From: Lacinutrix sp. 5H-3-7-4
Lineage (GTDB): Bacteria > Bacteroidota > Bacteroidia > Flavobacteriales > Flavobacteriaceae
Assembly: GCF_000211855.2 (NCBI RefSeq)
Contig: NC_015638.1
Coordinates: 1,798,001-1,862,000 of the forward strand
Length of the DNA stretch: 64,000 nucleotides
Direction of reading: 5' to 3'
In this document: piece after piece, positions 36,531 through 43,907 of the stretch
Layout: each line of letters starts with the position of its first letter
Numbering within the stretch: the stretch's first letter is position 1
The notes under the pieces: model-generated
The model's input: only the letters and a program-made list of their open reading frames with translations
Databases searched by the model: none
Told to the model about the DNA's origin: nothing
Position numbers and translations under genes: made by a program

Positions 36531-36542
36531 ATTAGGGATTAG
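36531..36542 (+). repeat. Left inverted repeat of the four-helix-bundle cassette in paa
   Basis: ATTAGGGATTAG here is matched in inverse as CTAATCCCTAAT at 36931-36942, a perfect 12-bp pair. A second word pair, AGGCATTA (36548-36555) and TAATGCCT (36953-36960), lies alongside. Confidence 0.75.
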
Positions 36543-36557
36543 GAAATAGGCATTAGT

Positions 36558-36941
36558 ATGAAAAGTAATTACCATTTTAAATTTGAGGATTTAATAGTAT
36601 ATCAAAAAGCTATGGACTTTGGAGAAGTGGTTGATGAACAAGTAAAACAATTTCCTAATCACGAATTATATGCTTTGTCTTCGCAATTTAGAAGAGCAGC
36701 AGATTCTATTGCTTTAAACCTTGCAGAAGGATATCCTGGTTCAGATGCTCAATTTGTTAAGCATATTAATCATGCTATTCATAGTGCTAATGAATGTGTA
36801 AGTTGTAGTACCAAAGCTAAAAGAAGAAAGTATGTTAGTTTTGAACAGAATGAAAATAATAGAAAATTAATTTCTGAATTAACTAAAATGATGTCATCAT
36901 TAAGAAATAAAATTATTGAACGAAATAAGACTAATCCCTAA
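36558..36941 (+). CDS. Four helix bundle protein (23S rRNA intervening-sequence protein family)
   Basis: A 127-residue, all-helical protein of the S23/IVP family. Signs: FEDLIVYQKAMDFGEVV near 10-26, LSSQFRRAADSIALNLAEGY near 41-60, then HINHAIHSANE. Family members occur inside 23S rRNA insertions and as free genes in Bacteroidota; related Avd proteins serve diversity-generating retroelements. It has no known role in phenylacetate degradation. It is flanked by a perfect 12-bp inverted repeat, and its 3' end lies inside the right-hand copy, so it looks like an inserted passenger between paaH and paaI. Confidence 0.85.
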   Translation: MKSNYHFKFEDLIVYQKAMDFGEVVDEQVKQFPNHELYALSSQFRRAADSIALNLAEGYPGSDAQFVKHINHAIHSANECVSCSTKAKRRKYVSFEQNENNRKLISELTKMMSSLRNKIIERNKTNP

Positions 36942-36942
36942 T
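36931..36942 (-). repeat. Right inverted repeat of the four-helix-bundle cassette in paa
   Basis: CTAATCCCTAAT is the exact reverse complement of 36531-36542. The following word TAATGCCT contains the paaI ATG (36955). Confidence 0.75.
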
Positions 36943-36954
36943 ACCAAATCCCTA

Positions 36955-37368
36955 ATGCCTTTAACTGGAGACCAAATCCCACATAAAATGTTATCCCAAG
37001 ATGCCTACAGCACGTGGCTAGGAATCGAAATCCTAGAATGCGAAATAGGTCGCTGTAAAGTAGCAATGACTGTAAGAAAAGAAATGCTAAATAGCATGGG
37101 TAAAGCACATGGCGGAATCAGTTATTCCTTAGCTGATACAGCTTTTGGCTTTGCAGCAAATACACATGGTAAATATGCAGTGTCTATAGAAACAAGCATT
37201 AATCATATTGAAGCATTGGAAGAAGGCGATTATTTAACAGCAGAATCTGTAATAGAAAACGTAAAAAATAAATTAGGTTTCAATATTATTGAAGTAAAAA
37301 GAGGAGAAGAATTAGTTGCACTTTTTAAAGGTGTGGTTTATAGAACAAGTAAATCTTGGGAAGAATAG
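36955..37368 (+). CDS. paaI: Hydroxyphenylacetyl-CoA thioesterase PaaI
   Basis: A 137-residue hotdog-fold thioesterase. MGKAHGGISYSLADTAFGFA (about 49-68) carries the HGG and catalytic Asp region, as in PaaI. It removes CoA from dead-end hydroxyphenylacetyl-CoA products. I chose the ATG at 36955; the resulting start aligns in length with E. coli PaaI up to the conserved His-x-Met. Longer in-frame starts from 36916 lie inside the preceding gene. The ATG is within the right repeat of the four-helix cassette. Confidence 0.92.
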   Translation: MPLTGDQIPHKMLSQDAYSTWLGIEILECEIGRCKVAMTVRKEMLNSMGKAHGGISYSLADTAFGFAANTHGKYAVSIETSINHIEALEEGDYLTAESVIENVKNKLGFNIIEVKRGEELVALFKGVVYRTSKSWEE

Positions 37369-37432
37369 TATAGAATTAAAGCACTAACAAAATTAAAAAG
37401 TCAAGTCCCTATTTCAATTCATAGAATTGAAC

Positions 37433-37574
37433 ATTGAAATGCAGAAATAATGAATGAAGGAATGTAGATGCAAAGCGAAGCTTTAAGCACGTAATTCCGA
37501 AAGAGAATGTTGCTTTAGCAATTTCCTCATTTCAATATGATTTTTTGGTTCGTTTTGTATCAAGACAAAATGAA
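37433..37574. repeat. Composite repeat element, copy 2 (paaI-paaJ spacer)
   Basis: Same blocks as at 32534-32691: ATTGAAATG/CATTTCAAT arms (37433-37441 and 37528-37536), then the TTCGTTTTGT/ACAAAATGAA hairpin at 37549-37574. The inner 85 bases differ. Confidence 0.7.
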
Positions 37575-37606
37575 TAGAAGAAAAAAGAAATAACAATATA
37601 AAAGCT

Positions 37607-37620
37607 CCTGTCTAAGCAGG
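37607..37620. repeat. Short palindromic repeat before paaJ
   Basis: A CCTG..CAGG hairpin (CCTGTCTAAGCAGG) followed by CATTA, 9 bases before the paaJ ATG. Confidence 0.65.
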
Positions 37621-37628
37621 CATTAATT

Positions 37629-38843
37629 ATGAAAGAAGCATACATAATAGACGGAATTAGAACACCAATAGGAAACTACAAAGGCACTTTATCTGCTGTT
37701 CGTACAGACGATTTAGGCGCTTTAGTAATTTCAGAAGTTGTAAAACGTAATCCAAACATCCCAAAAGAAGCATACGACGATGTTATTATGGGTTGTGCCA
37801 ACCAAGCAGGAGAAGACAATCGTAATGTTGCACGTATGTCTTCACTCTTAGCAGGATTACCATATACCGTTCCTGGCGAAACCGTTAACCGACTTTGTAG
37901 TTCAGGATTATCAGCAATTATTCATGCTAATCGTGCCATAAAAACAGGCGATGGAGATGTTTTTATTTCTGGTGGAGTAGAAAACATGACACGCGGACCA
38001 TACGTTATGGCAAAACCATCATCAGCATTTGGAGGCGATTCAAAAATGTATGATTCTACTTTCGGATGGCGATTTGTAAATCCGAAAATGCACGAAATGT
38101 ATGGCACAGATGGCATGGGAATGACTGCAGAAAACTTAGTAGAAAAATATAATATATCTCGCGAAGACCAAGATAAATTCGCACTTTGGAGTCAGCAAAA
38201 GGCAACCAAAGCACAAGAAAACGGACGACTAGCAAAAGAAATAGTTACTGTCGAAATTCCGCAACGTAAAAAAGACCCAATTCAATTTTCAAAAGATGAG
38301 TTTGTAAAACCAACAACATCTCTTGAGGTTTTAGGAAAACTAAGAGCAGCCTTTAAAAAAGAAGGCGGAAGCGTAACTGCAGGAAATTCTTCAGGATTAA
38401 ACGATGGAGCAGCAGCAACCATTATTGCGAGTGAAGATGCGGTGAAAAAGTATAATTTAAAACCATTAGCAAGAATAGTGAGTTCTGCAGTGGTTGGTGT
38501 CGAGCCAAGAATCATGGGTATTGGTCCAGTGCAAGCGTCTAATAAAGCATTAGAAAAAGCAGGTTTAACCATGGACGATATGGATATCATCGAGCTTAAC
38601 GAAGCCTTTGCGGCACAAGCTTTGGCCTGCATTCGCGCTTGGGGATTAGAAGATAACGACCCAAGAATTAATCCAAATGGAGGTGCCATTGCCATTGGTC
38701 ATCCACTTGGCGTTACAGGAGCAAGAGTGGCCTATTCTGCGGCTTTAGAGTTGCAGGAGCAGAACAAGAAATATGCGTTGATTACCATGTGTATAGGCGT
38801 TGGACAAGGTTACGCGGCAATAATTGAAAATGTAAATATGTAA
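37629..38843 (+). CDS. paaJ: 3-oxoadipyl-CoA thiolase PaaJ
   Basis: A 404-residue thiolase that splits 3-oxoadipyl-CoA into succinyl-CoA and acetyl-CoA, and cleaves the earlier dehydro form. The nucleophile Cys is in NRLCSSGLSAI near 87-97; NEAFAAQALAC, GGAIAIGHPLGVTGAR and the second Cys region ITMCIGVGQG follow. E. coli PaaJ is 401 aa. The gene is preceded by a composite repeat and followed by two copies of the 87-bp palindrome. Confidence 0.93.
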   Translation: MKEAYIIDGIRTPIGNYKGTLSAVRTDDLGALVISEVVKRNPNIPKEAYDDVIMGCANQAGEDNRNVARMSSLLAGLPYTVPGETVNRLCSSGLSAIIHANRAIKTGDGDVFISGGVENMTRGPYVMAKPSSAFGGDSKMYDSTFGWRFVNPKMHEMYGTDGMGMTAENLVEKYNISREDQDKFALWSQQKATKAQENGRLAKEIVTVEIPQRKKDPIQFSKDEFVKPTTSLEVLGKLRAAFKKEGGSVTAGNSSGLNDGAAATIIASEDAVKKYNLKPLARIVSSAVVGVEPRIMGIGPVQASNKALEKAGLTMDDMDIIELNEAFAAQALACIRAWGLEDNDPRINPNGGAIAIGHPLGVTGARVAYSAALELQEQNKKYALITMCIGVGQGYAAIIENVNM

Positions 38844-38853
38844 TATAGTTTGG

Positions 38854-38940
38854 GCGTTACCACAAGGGTCGCGCTTTCACTACTCGCTCTTTTTTAGAAA
38901 AACAAAAAGGAGCTCAAACAAACCGTTCAATCGCTAACGC
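38854..38940. repeat. ~87-bp palindromic repeat, copy 2
   Basis: GCGTTA/TAACGC inverted ends. The inner hairpin is GCTCTTTTTT with AAAAAGGAGC, differing in bases from copies 1 and 4 but keeping the pairing. Confidence 0.8.
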
Positions 38941-38979
38941 AGCAATCCGCTAAGATTAGTGATTAATTAAAGTTTTGTC

Positions 38980-38999
38980 ATTCTTGCGTAGGCAGGAAT
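38980..38999. repeat. Short palindromic repeat, paaJ-paaZ spacer
   Basis: ATTCTTGC/GCAGGAAT arms around GTAG (one mismatch), preceded by GTC. It lies between two oppositely oriented copies of the 87-bp repeat. Confidence 0.7.
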
Positions 39000-39052
39000 C
39001 TCTTAGTAAAAAGGAAATAAATTTTGACTAAGAAAGAACATAGCAAGTAAGT

Positions 39053-39138
39053 GCGTTAGGGATAGAGGCATTTGTTGAAGCTCTTTTTTGTTTTTCACAA
39101 AAAAAGCGACTGCCGAAAGCCCGACCTTTAGGTAACGC
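39053..39138. repeat. ~86-bp palindromic repeat, copy 3 (inverted)
   Basis: Reads as the reverse complement of copies 1, 2 and 4: GCGTTAGGGAT ... GGTAACGC. With copy 2 it fills most of the 348-bp paaJ-paaZ spacer. Confidence 0.8.
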
Positions 39139-39170
39139 CAAAAAAGAATAGAAGTCTAATTTAATAGATA

Positions 39171-39184
39171 CCCATTTTCGTGGG
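39171..39184. repeat. Short palindromic repeat before paaZ
   Basis: CCCA/TGGG stem with TTTTCG loop, followed by GCATTA. It contains a GTG (39180) in frame with paaZ, rejected as start in favour of the ATG at 39192. Confidence 0.65.
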
Positions 39185-39191
39185 CATTAAG

Positions 39192-41729
39192 ATGGAAAAG
39201 ATAAAACATTACGTTCAAGGTTCTTGGACAACAGGAAAAGAAGAAGGAACACCAATCTTAGATGCAGTAACTGGCGAAGCATTCACTAGCGTTGCAATAG
39301 AAGGATTAGACGTTCCTGAAATTTTAAACTACGGACGAACAAAAGGAGGAGAAGTACTTCGTAAAATGACCTTTCAAGAGCGTGGAAACATGCTTAAAAA
39401 ACTAGCATTATATCTTACCAAAAGAAAAGATGCTTTTTACGATTTAAGTTATAGAACAGGAGCAACCAAAGTAGATAGTTGGATAGATATTGAAGGTGGT
39501 TTTGGTAACCTGTTTGCAAACGCGTCGTTACGAAAATTGTTTCCTAATCAACCCTATCACGTAGAAGGCGATGCTATCGATTTGTCTCGTGGTGGACGCT
39601 TTATGGCGCATCATATTATGGTGCCTAAAAAAGGAGTTGCAGTGCATATTAATGCTTTTAACTTCCCAGTTTGGGGCATGTTAGAAAAATGTGCGGTAAA
39701 CTGGATGGCTGGAGTTCCTGCGGTAGTGTTACCTGCACCTTCATCATCTTATTTAGCAGAAGCAGTTGCAAGAACCATTATAGATTCTGGAATTTTGCCA
39801 GAAGGCGCATTACAAATCATAAACGGAACGGTTAAAAATATTCTAGACACTGTAGAATCCCAAGATGTAGTTACCTTTACAGGTTCTGCACAAACCGGAC
39901 GCTTATTAAAAGCGCATCCAAGATTAATTCAAGAATCTGTACCTTTTACTATGGAAGCCGATTCTTTAAATGCTTCTATTTTAGGAGAAGATGCGGTTCC
40001 TGGAACACCAGAATTCGACTTGTTTATTAAAGAAGTTAGAAAGGAAATGACGGTTAAAGCAGGTCAAAAATGTACTGCCATTAGACGCATCATTGTTCCT
40101 GAGAAATTAGTAGACGATGTAGAAACTGCATTAGCAAAACAACTAGATAAAGTAACTATTGGAGACCCAAGATTAAAAGAGGTGAGAATGGGTTCTTTAG
40201 TTAGTCATCAACAAGTACAAGCAGTTCGAGATTCAGTAAATGATTTGTCAAAAGAAGCACAAATTGTATACGGTAATTTAAACGAAATTAATACCATTGG
40301 AGCAGATGCCAAAAAAGGCGCATTTATTAGTCCGATTTTATTACGAGCAGATAACCCATTTCAAAATACAGTCATTCACGAACGTGAAGCATTTGGACCA
40401 GTAAGTACCATCATGCCTTATAAAAACCTAGACGAAGCCATTACTTTGGCGCAAATGGGAAAAGGATCGTTAGTGTCTTCTATTGCTACCAATGATGATA
40501 AAATCGCTAAAGAGTATGTGATAAATGCAGCATCTCATCATGGTAGAATTTTAGTTTTAAATAGAGAAAGTGCGAAGCAAAGTACAGGTCATGGTTCGCC
40601 ATTACCATATTTAGTTCATGGCGGTCCAGGACGTGCTGGTGGAGGTGAAGAAATGGGAGGCATGCGAGGTATTAAACATTATTTACAACGTACAGCCATT
40701 CAAGGTTCGCCTACAACGATAACGGAAATTACAGGAATTTACCAGCAAAATGCAAAATACAAGGAAGCAGAACAGCATCCGTTTCAATACCATTGGGAAG
40801 ACATCCAACCAGGAATGTCATTAAAAACCCATAAGCGTACATTAACTGATAATGATATTCAAAATTTTGCCAATTTAACTTGGGATCATTTTTATGCACA
40901 TACTGATATTACATCTTTAGATGGAAGTATTTTCGAAAAGAGAACAGCGCATGGTTATTTCATTATTTCAGCAGCAGCAGGATTATTTGTGTATCCAAAT
41001 AAAGGACCAGTTGCAGCCAATTATGGTTTAGATAGTATTCGTTTTTTAAGACCATTATATCATAACGATACTATTTATGTACGTTTAACCTGCAAGGAAA
41101 AAGTAGATAGAGATGTTGCTTCTGCAGAACACCCAAGTGGTATTGTAAAATGGCACGTTGAGGTATTTGATGCTAATTTTGAAAACCGTCCCGAAAGTCA
41201 GAAAACAGAAAAAGATAGTCCGTTAGTAGCTGTCGCAACCATATTAACGATGGTGGAGAAAAAGCAAGAAACCTTTGTGGAGATGACTTCGGAAAAAATT
41301 GACGAATGTCTTTCTAATTTAAAAGCAGATGCTAAACCTAAATGGGGAATTATGACGCCACAACACATGATTGAGCATTTAGAATATACCTATAAAATTG
41401 CTTCAGGTGAAATTCAAGATTTTGATGTCAATACACCAGAAAAGATTTTAGAAAAAGTACATCATAGTTTATATAACTACGATAAATTCCCGAAGAACAG
41501 TCAATTTCCACATTTAGAAAAAGACACATTAGATGATTTAAAGCATGCTGATTTAGAAACAGCAATTGAAAAATTTAAAGAACAACGCGAAAAATATATT
41601 GAATTTCATAAAGAGAATCCAGATGTTAAATTGAAGAATTTAGTCTTCGGTGAATTAAATAAATACGAAGCGTATTTATTAGAAAGAAAACATTTGAATC
41701 ATCACTTTGAGCAATTTAATTTGCTTTAA
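39192..41729 (+). CDS. paaZ: PaaZ bifunctional ring-opening enzyme with extra C-terminal DinB/DUF1569-like domain
   Basis: An 845-residue protein; E. coli PaaZ is 681 aa. The aldehyde dehydrogenase domain spans about 1-520 with E255 and C294 (GQKCTAIRR), matching E. coli E256/C295. The MaoC-like hydratase spans about 530-685 with D565 and H570 (DHFYAH). It opens the oxepin ring and oxidises the resulting aldehyde. Residues about 695-845 are extra: they start TSEKIDECL, contain TPQHMIEHLEY, and end with a NLVFGELNKYEAYLLERKHL block and HHFEQFNL, the pattern of DUF1569/DinB-fold domains with metal-binding His. Its role here is unknown. A GTG at 39180 lies inside a repeat and is not used. Confidence 0.93.
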   Translation: MEKIKHYVQGSWTTGKEEGTPILDAVTGEAFTSVAIEGLDVPEILNYGRTKGGEVLRKMTFQERGNMLKKLALYLTKRKDAFYDLSYRTGATKVDSWIDIEGGFGNLFANASLRKLFPNQPYHVEGDAIDLSRGGRFMAHHIMVPKKGVAVHINAFNFPVWGMLEKCAVNWMAGVPAVVLPAPSSSYLAEAVARTIIDSGILPEGALQIINGTVKNILDTVESQDVVTFTGSAQTGRLLKAHPRLIQESVPFTMEADSLNASILGEDAVPGTPEFDLFIKEVRKEMTVKAGQKCTAIRRIIVPEKLVDDVETALAKQLDKVTIGDPRLKEVRMGSLVSHQQVQAVRDSVNDLSKEAQIVYGNLNEINTIGADAKKGAFISPILLRADNPFQNTVIHEREAFGPVSTIMPYKNLDEAITLAQMGKGSLVSSIATNDDKIAKEYVINAASHHGRILVLNRESAKQSTGHGSPLPYLVHGGPGRAGGGEEMGGMRGIKHYLQRTAIQGSPTTITEITGIYQQNAKYKEAEQHPFQYHWEDIQPGMSLKTHKRTLTDNDIQNFANLTWDHFYAHTDITSLDGSIFEKRTAHGYFIISAAAGLFVYPNKGPVAANYGLDSIRFLRPLYHNDTIYVRLTCKEKVDRDVASAEHPSGIVKWHVEVFDANFENRPESQKTEKDSPLVAVATILTMVEKKQETFVEMTSEKIDECLSNLKADAKPKWGIMTPQHMIEHLEYTYKIASGEIQDFDVNTPEKILEKVHHSLYNYDKFPKNSQFPHLEKDTLDDLKHADLETAIEKFKEQREKYIEFHKENPDVKLKNLVFGELNKYEAYLLERKHLNHHFEQFNLL

Positions 41730-41746
41730 CAAATTGAATTGCTCAA
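41708..41746. terminator. Long hairpin spanning the paaZ stop codon
   Basis: Arms 41708-41724 and 41730-41746 pair in 16 of 17 positions around a 5-base loop. The stop codon TAA (41727-41729) sits in the loop. No T-run follows, so it may stabilise the mRNA end rather than terminate. Confidence 0.6.
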
Positions 41747-41748
41747 AG

Positions 41749-41766
41749 CACCCGAGAAATCGGGTG
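41749..41766. repeat. Short palindrome after paaZ
   Basis: CACCCGA/TCGGGTG stem with GAAA loop, 3 bases after the long hairpin at the paaZ stop. Confidence 0.7.
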
Positions 41767-41820
41767 TCTTGAAACTAAAAGCAGTAAGTTGAAATATTGC
41801 AGTTTTCAAAGCAAATAACT

Positions 41821-42108
41821 ATGAAACATTACATCTATATAATAACAAATAAAAAGGATGGTGTTTTGTATATTGGAGAGACAAAAAATTTAAAAAAAAG
41901 AATTTATCAGCATAAAAATAAAGTCCATCCAACTACATTTTCTGCAAGGTATAATTTAGATAAACTTGTTTACTCAGAAGAGTTTGAGACAAAAGAAGAA
42001 GCTAAATTAAGAGAAAAGCAAATGAAAAAATGGAATAGAGCTTGGAAAATAGAATTGATAGAAGAACAAAATGCAAAGTGGTTGGATTTGTATAATAAAA
42101 TTAAGTAG
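41821..42108 (+). CDS. Small GIY-YIG nuclease family protein
   Basis: A 95-residue single-domain GIY-YIG protein (UPF0213-like). The YIYII and LYIGETKNLKKRIYQHK blocks give the GIY-YIG core with the catalytic Arg, and EEAKLREKQMKKW supplies the catalytic Glu. The ATG at 41821 is chosen over an upstream TTG. Its role is unknown; family members are common standalone genes in flavobacteria. It sits between paaZ and the enoyl-CoA hydratase gene, where it has no obvious metabolic link and looks like an insertion. Confidence 0.85.
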   Translation: MKHYIYIITNKKDGVLYIGETKNLKKRIYQHKNKVHPTTFSARYNLDKLVYSEEFETKEEAKLREKQMKKWNRAWKIELIEEQNAKWLDLYNKIK

Positions 42109-42125
42109 AACTAAAATTAATAAGA

Positions 42126-42143
42126 TTCCCGTTTTCACGGGAA
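42126..42143. repeat. Short palindromic repeat before the paaF-like gene
   Basis: TTCCCGT/ACGGGAA perfect 7-bp stem with TTTC loop, 10 bases before the ATG. Confidence 0.7.
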
Positions 42144-42153
42144 CACTATCGTG

Positions 42154-42906
42154 ATGACAGAACCATACGTAAAACAAACCATAAAAAACGAAGTAGGATA
42201 CATAGAATTTTTTCATCCTGCTCACAATTCTTTGCCAGGTAATATTCTGGCAGAATTAGCACAAACTATAACAGATGCAGGAACTAACGATGCTATTAAA
42301 GTTATCGTGCTTAAAAGTGGAAAAGACAGAACCTTTTGCGCAGGAGCCAGCTTTAAAGAATTAATAAATATTAATGATGCAGCAACAGGGAAAGTATTCT
42401 TTTCTGGCTTTGCTAATGTGATTAACGCTATGCGTAAATGTCCAAAATTTATAATTGGTCGCATACAAGGTAAAACTGTTGGCGGTGGAGTAGGATTAGC
42501 AGCTTCAACCGATTATTGTATGGCTTCAAAATATGCAGCTATAAAATTAAGCGAGCTAAATATTGGAATTGGACCATTTGTTGTTGGGCCAGCAATAGAG
42601 CGTAAAATTGGTTTAAGCGGTATGTCGCAAATCGCAATAGATGCTAATAGTTTTTATCCTGCAGAATGGGCAAAACAAAAAGGATTATTTACACATGTTT
42701 TCGAAAGTAATGAAGAACTAGATGAAGCTGTTAAAGCAACAGCAGAACATTTATGTACTTATAATCCAGATGCCATGCAAGAAATGAAAAAAGTCTTTTG
42801 GCAAGGTACAGATCATTGGGATGATTTACTTGCTGAGCGTGCTGCAACCAGTGGAAAACTTGTGCTTTCAGAATTTACAAAAGAGAAACTAAAAGGGTTT
42901 AAATAA
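42154..42906 (+). CDS. paaF: Enoyl-CoA hydratase/isomerase family protein, probable PaaF
   Basis: A 250-residue crotonase. KDRTFCAGASFKEL near 53-66 and IGRIQGKTVGGGVGLAASTD near 105-124 form the oxyanion hole; the ATG at 42154 is chosen over a GTG one codon earlier. In the paa pathway PaaF hydrates 2,3-dehydroadipyl-CoA, and this second crotonase next to paaG fits that step. Divergent from PaaF in sequence, so the exact reaction is inferred from context. Confidence 0.8.
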   Translation: MTEPYVKQTIKNEVGYIEFFHPAHNSLPGNILAELAQTITDAGTNDAIKVIVLKSGKDRTFCAGASFKELININDAATGKVFFSGFANVINAMRKCPKFIIGRIQGKTVGGGVGLAASTDYCMASKYAAIKLSELNIGIGPFVVGPAIERKIGLSGMSQIAIDANSFYPAEWAKQKGLFTHVFESNEELDEAVKATAEHLCTYNPDAMQEMKKVFWQGTDHWDDLLAERAATSGKLVLSEFTKEKLKGFK

Positions 42907-42914
42907 ACTTTTAG

Positions 42915-43205
42915 TTATTCAATGTAAATAATACTGTGCTTAGGTATGGTGATGCCTTGTTTTAAAACAACAAAGTTAGAAGTTACAGCCCAGATAGTAG
43001 TATTTACACTTATTAATTTGTTGGTGCTGTCTCTAAAGTAAATTTTTACTTTAGTTTTTAATAAGTTACCTAATTGAGAAGCGCGTTCTAAATAATGAGA
43101 TCTAAGTTTTCTCTTTTTTGAACTTAGTAAAGTTTCTGTTTTAGAAAATTTTATTTGAGGTATCTCTTCTTTTTGTATAGTTAAAGATGATGTTGGGTAA
43201 TTCAT
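42915..43205 (-). CDS. Conserved-looking hypothetical protein, 96 aa
   Basis: A 96-residue protein of unknown function, encoded against the direction of the paa genes. It is basic in the middle (SSKKRKLRSHYLERASQLGN) and has a beta-rich C-terminal half (TKVKIYFRD, NTTIWAVTSNFVVLKQGITI, HSIIYIE) that could form a small barrel. No signal peptide, helix-turn-helix or catalytic motif was seen. It looks like a real gene: convergent with the paaF-like gene by a small gap and divergent from paaY. Confidence 0.65.
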   Translation of the reverse strand: MNYPTSSLTIQKEEIPQIKFSKTETLLSSKKRKLRSHYLERASQLGNLLKTKVKIYFRDSTNKLISVNTTIWAVTSNFVVLKQGITIPKHSIIYIE

Positions 43206-43309
43206 AAATTAAAGTTTTGTTAGGGAATAGTATGCTTAAATATACAAAACCTTACATTTTATTGTCATTTTTATAGGTATTTAACATTTTTTAAAAATTT
43301 TGTATTACT

Positions 43310-43906
43310 ATGGTTTATAGTTTTAATGGGTTTATTCCAGTTGTTCACGAGTCAAGTTTCGTGCATCCTTTGGCTGCAGTCACCGGAAATGTTATTATTG
43401 GTAAAAACTGTTACATTGGTCCGGGAGCAGCTATTCGTGGAGATTGGGGACAAATTATTTTAGAAGATGGTGTTAATGTACAAGAAAATTGTACAGTGCA
43501 TATGTTTCCAGGTAAATCTATCACATTAAAAGAAAGTGCTCATGTTGGTCATGGAGCCATAATTCATGGTGCAAATTTAGGACGTAATTGTCTAATTGGA
43601 ATGAACACTGTAATCATGGACGATGCCGAAATTGGAGATGAAAGTATTGTTGGAGCGATGGCATTTGTAAAAGCCGAAACTATAATTCCAAATCGTAGCT
43701 TGGTCGTTGGTAATCCTGCAAAAGTAATAAAGCAAGTAAGTGATGAAATGATTGCATGGAAAACAAAAGGCACGGAATTATATCAACAATTACCAGGAGA
43801 TTGTCATGAAACACTTAAAGCAGTTGAGCCACTTCGAGAAGTTCCAGAAAACATGAAAGTTCAAGATGATGTTTATAAAACGCTTAGGGAAACGTTTAAA
43901 AAATAG
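43310..43906 (+). CDS. paaY: PaaY, gamma-class carbonic-anhydrase-like hexapeptide thioesterase
   Basis: A 198-residue left-handed beta-helix protein. Repeated hexapeptides run from about 25 to 150, with VHMF and HVGHGAIIHG giving the three His that bind metal in this family. The C-terminal helix with VGNPAKVIKQVSDE is typical. The length matches E. coli PaaY (196 aa). PaaY hydrolyses off-pathway CoA thioesters in phenylacetate degradation. It is separated from the paaF-like gene by the reverse-strand hypothetical gene. Confidence 0.9.
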   Translation: MVYSFNGFIPVVHESSFVHPLAAVTGNVIIGKNCYIGPGAAIRGDWGQIILEDGVNVQENCTVHMFPGKSITLKESAHVGHGAIIHGANLGRNCLIGMNTVIMDDAEIGDESIVGAMAFVKAETIIPNRSLVVGNPAKVIKQVSDEMIAWKTKGTELYQQLPGDCHETLKAVEPLREVPENMKVQDDVYKTLRETFKK

Positions 43907-43907
43907 A

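Noticed and set aside
39180-39191. GTG start for paaZ at 39180, and similar early starts for paaD (33887), ilvE (51333) and E1 (52613)
   Set aside because: All four fall in or cross short palindromic repeats. In each case a close downstream ATG gives the expected protein start.
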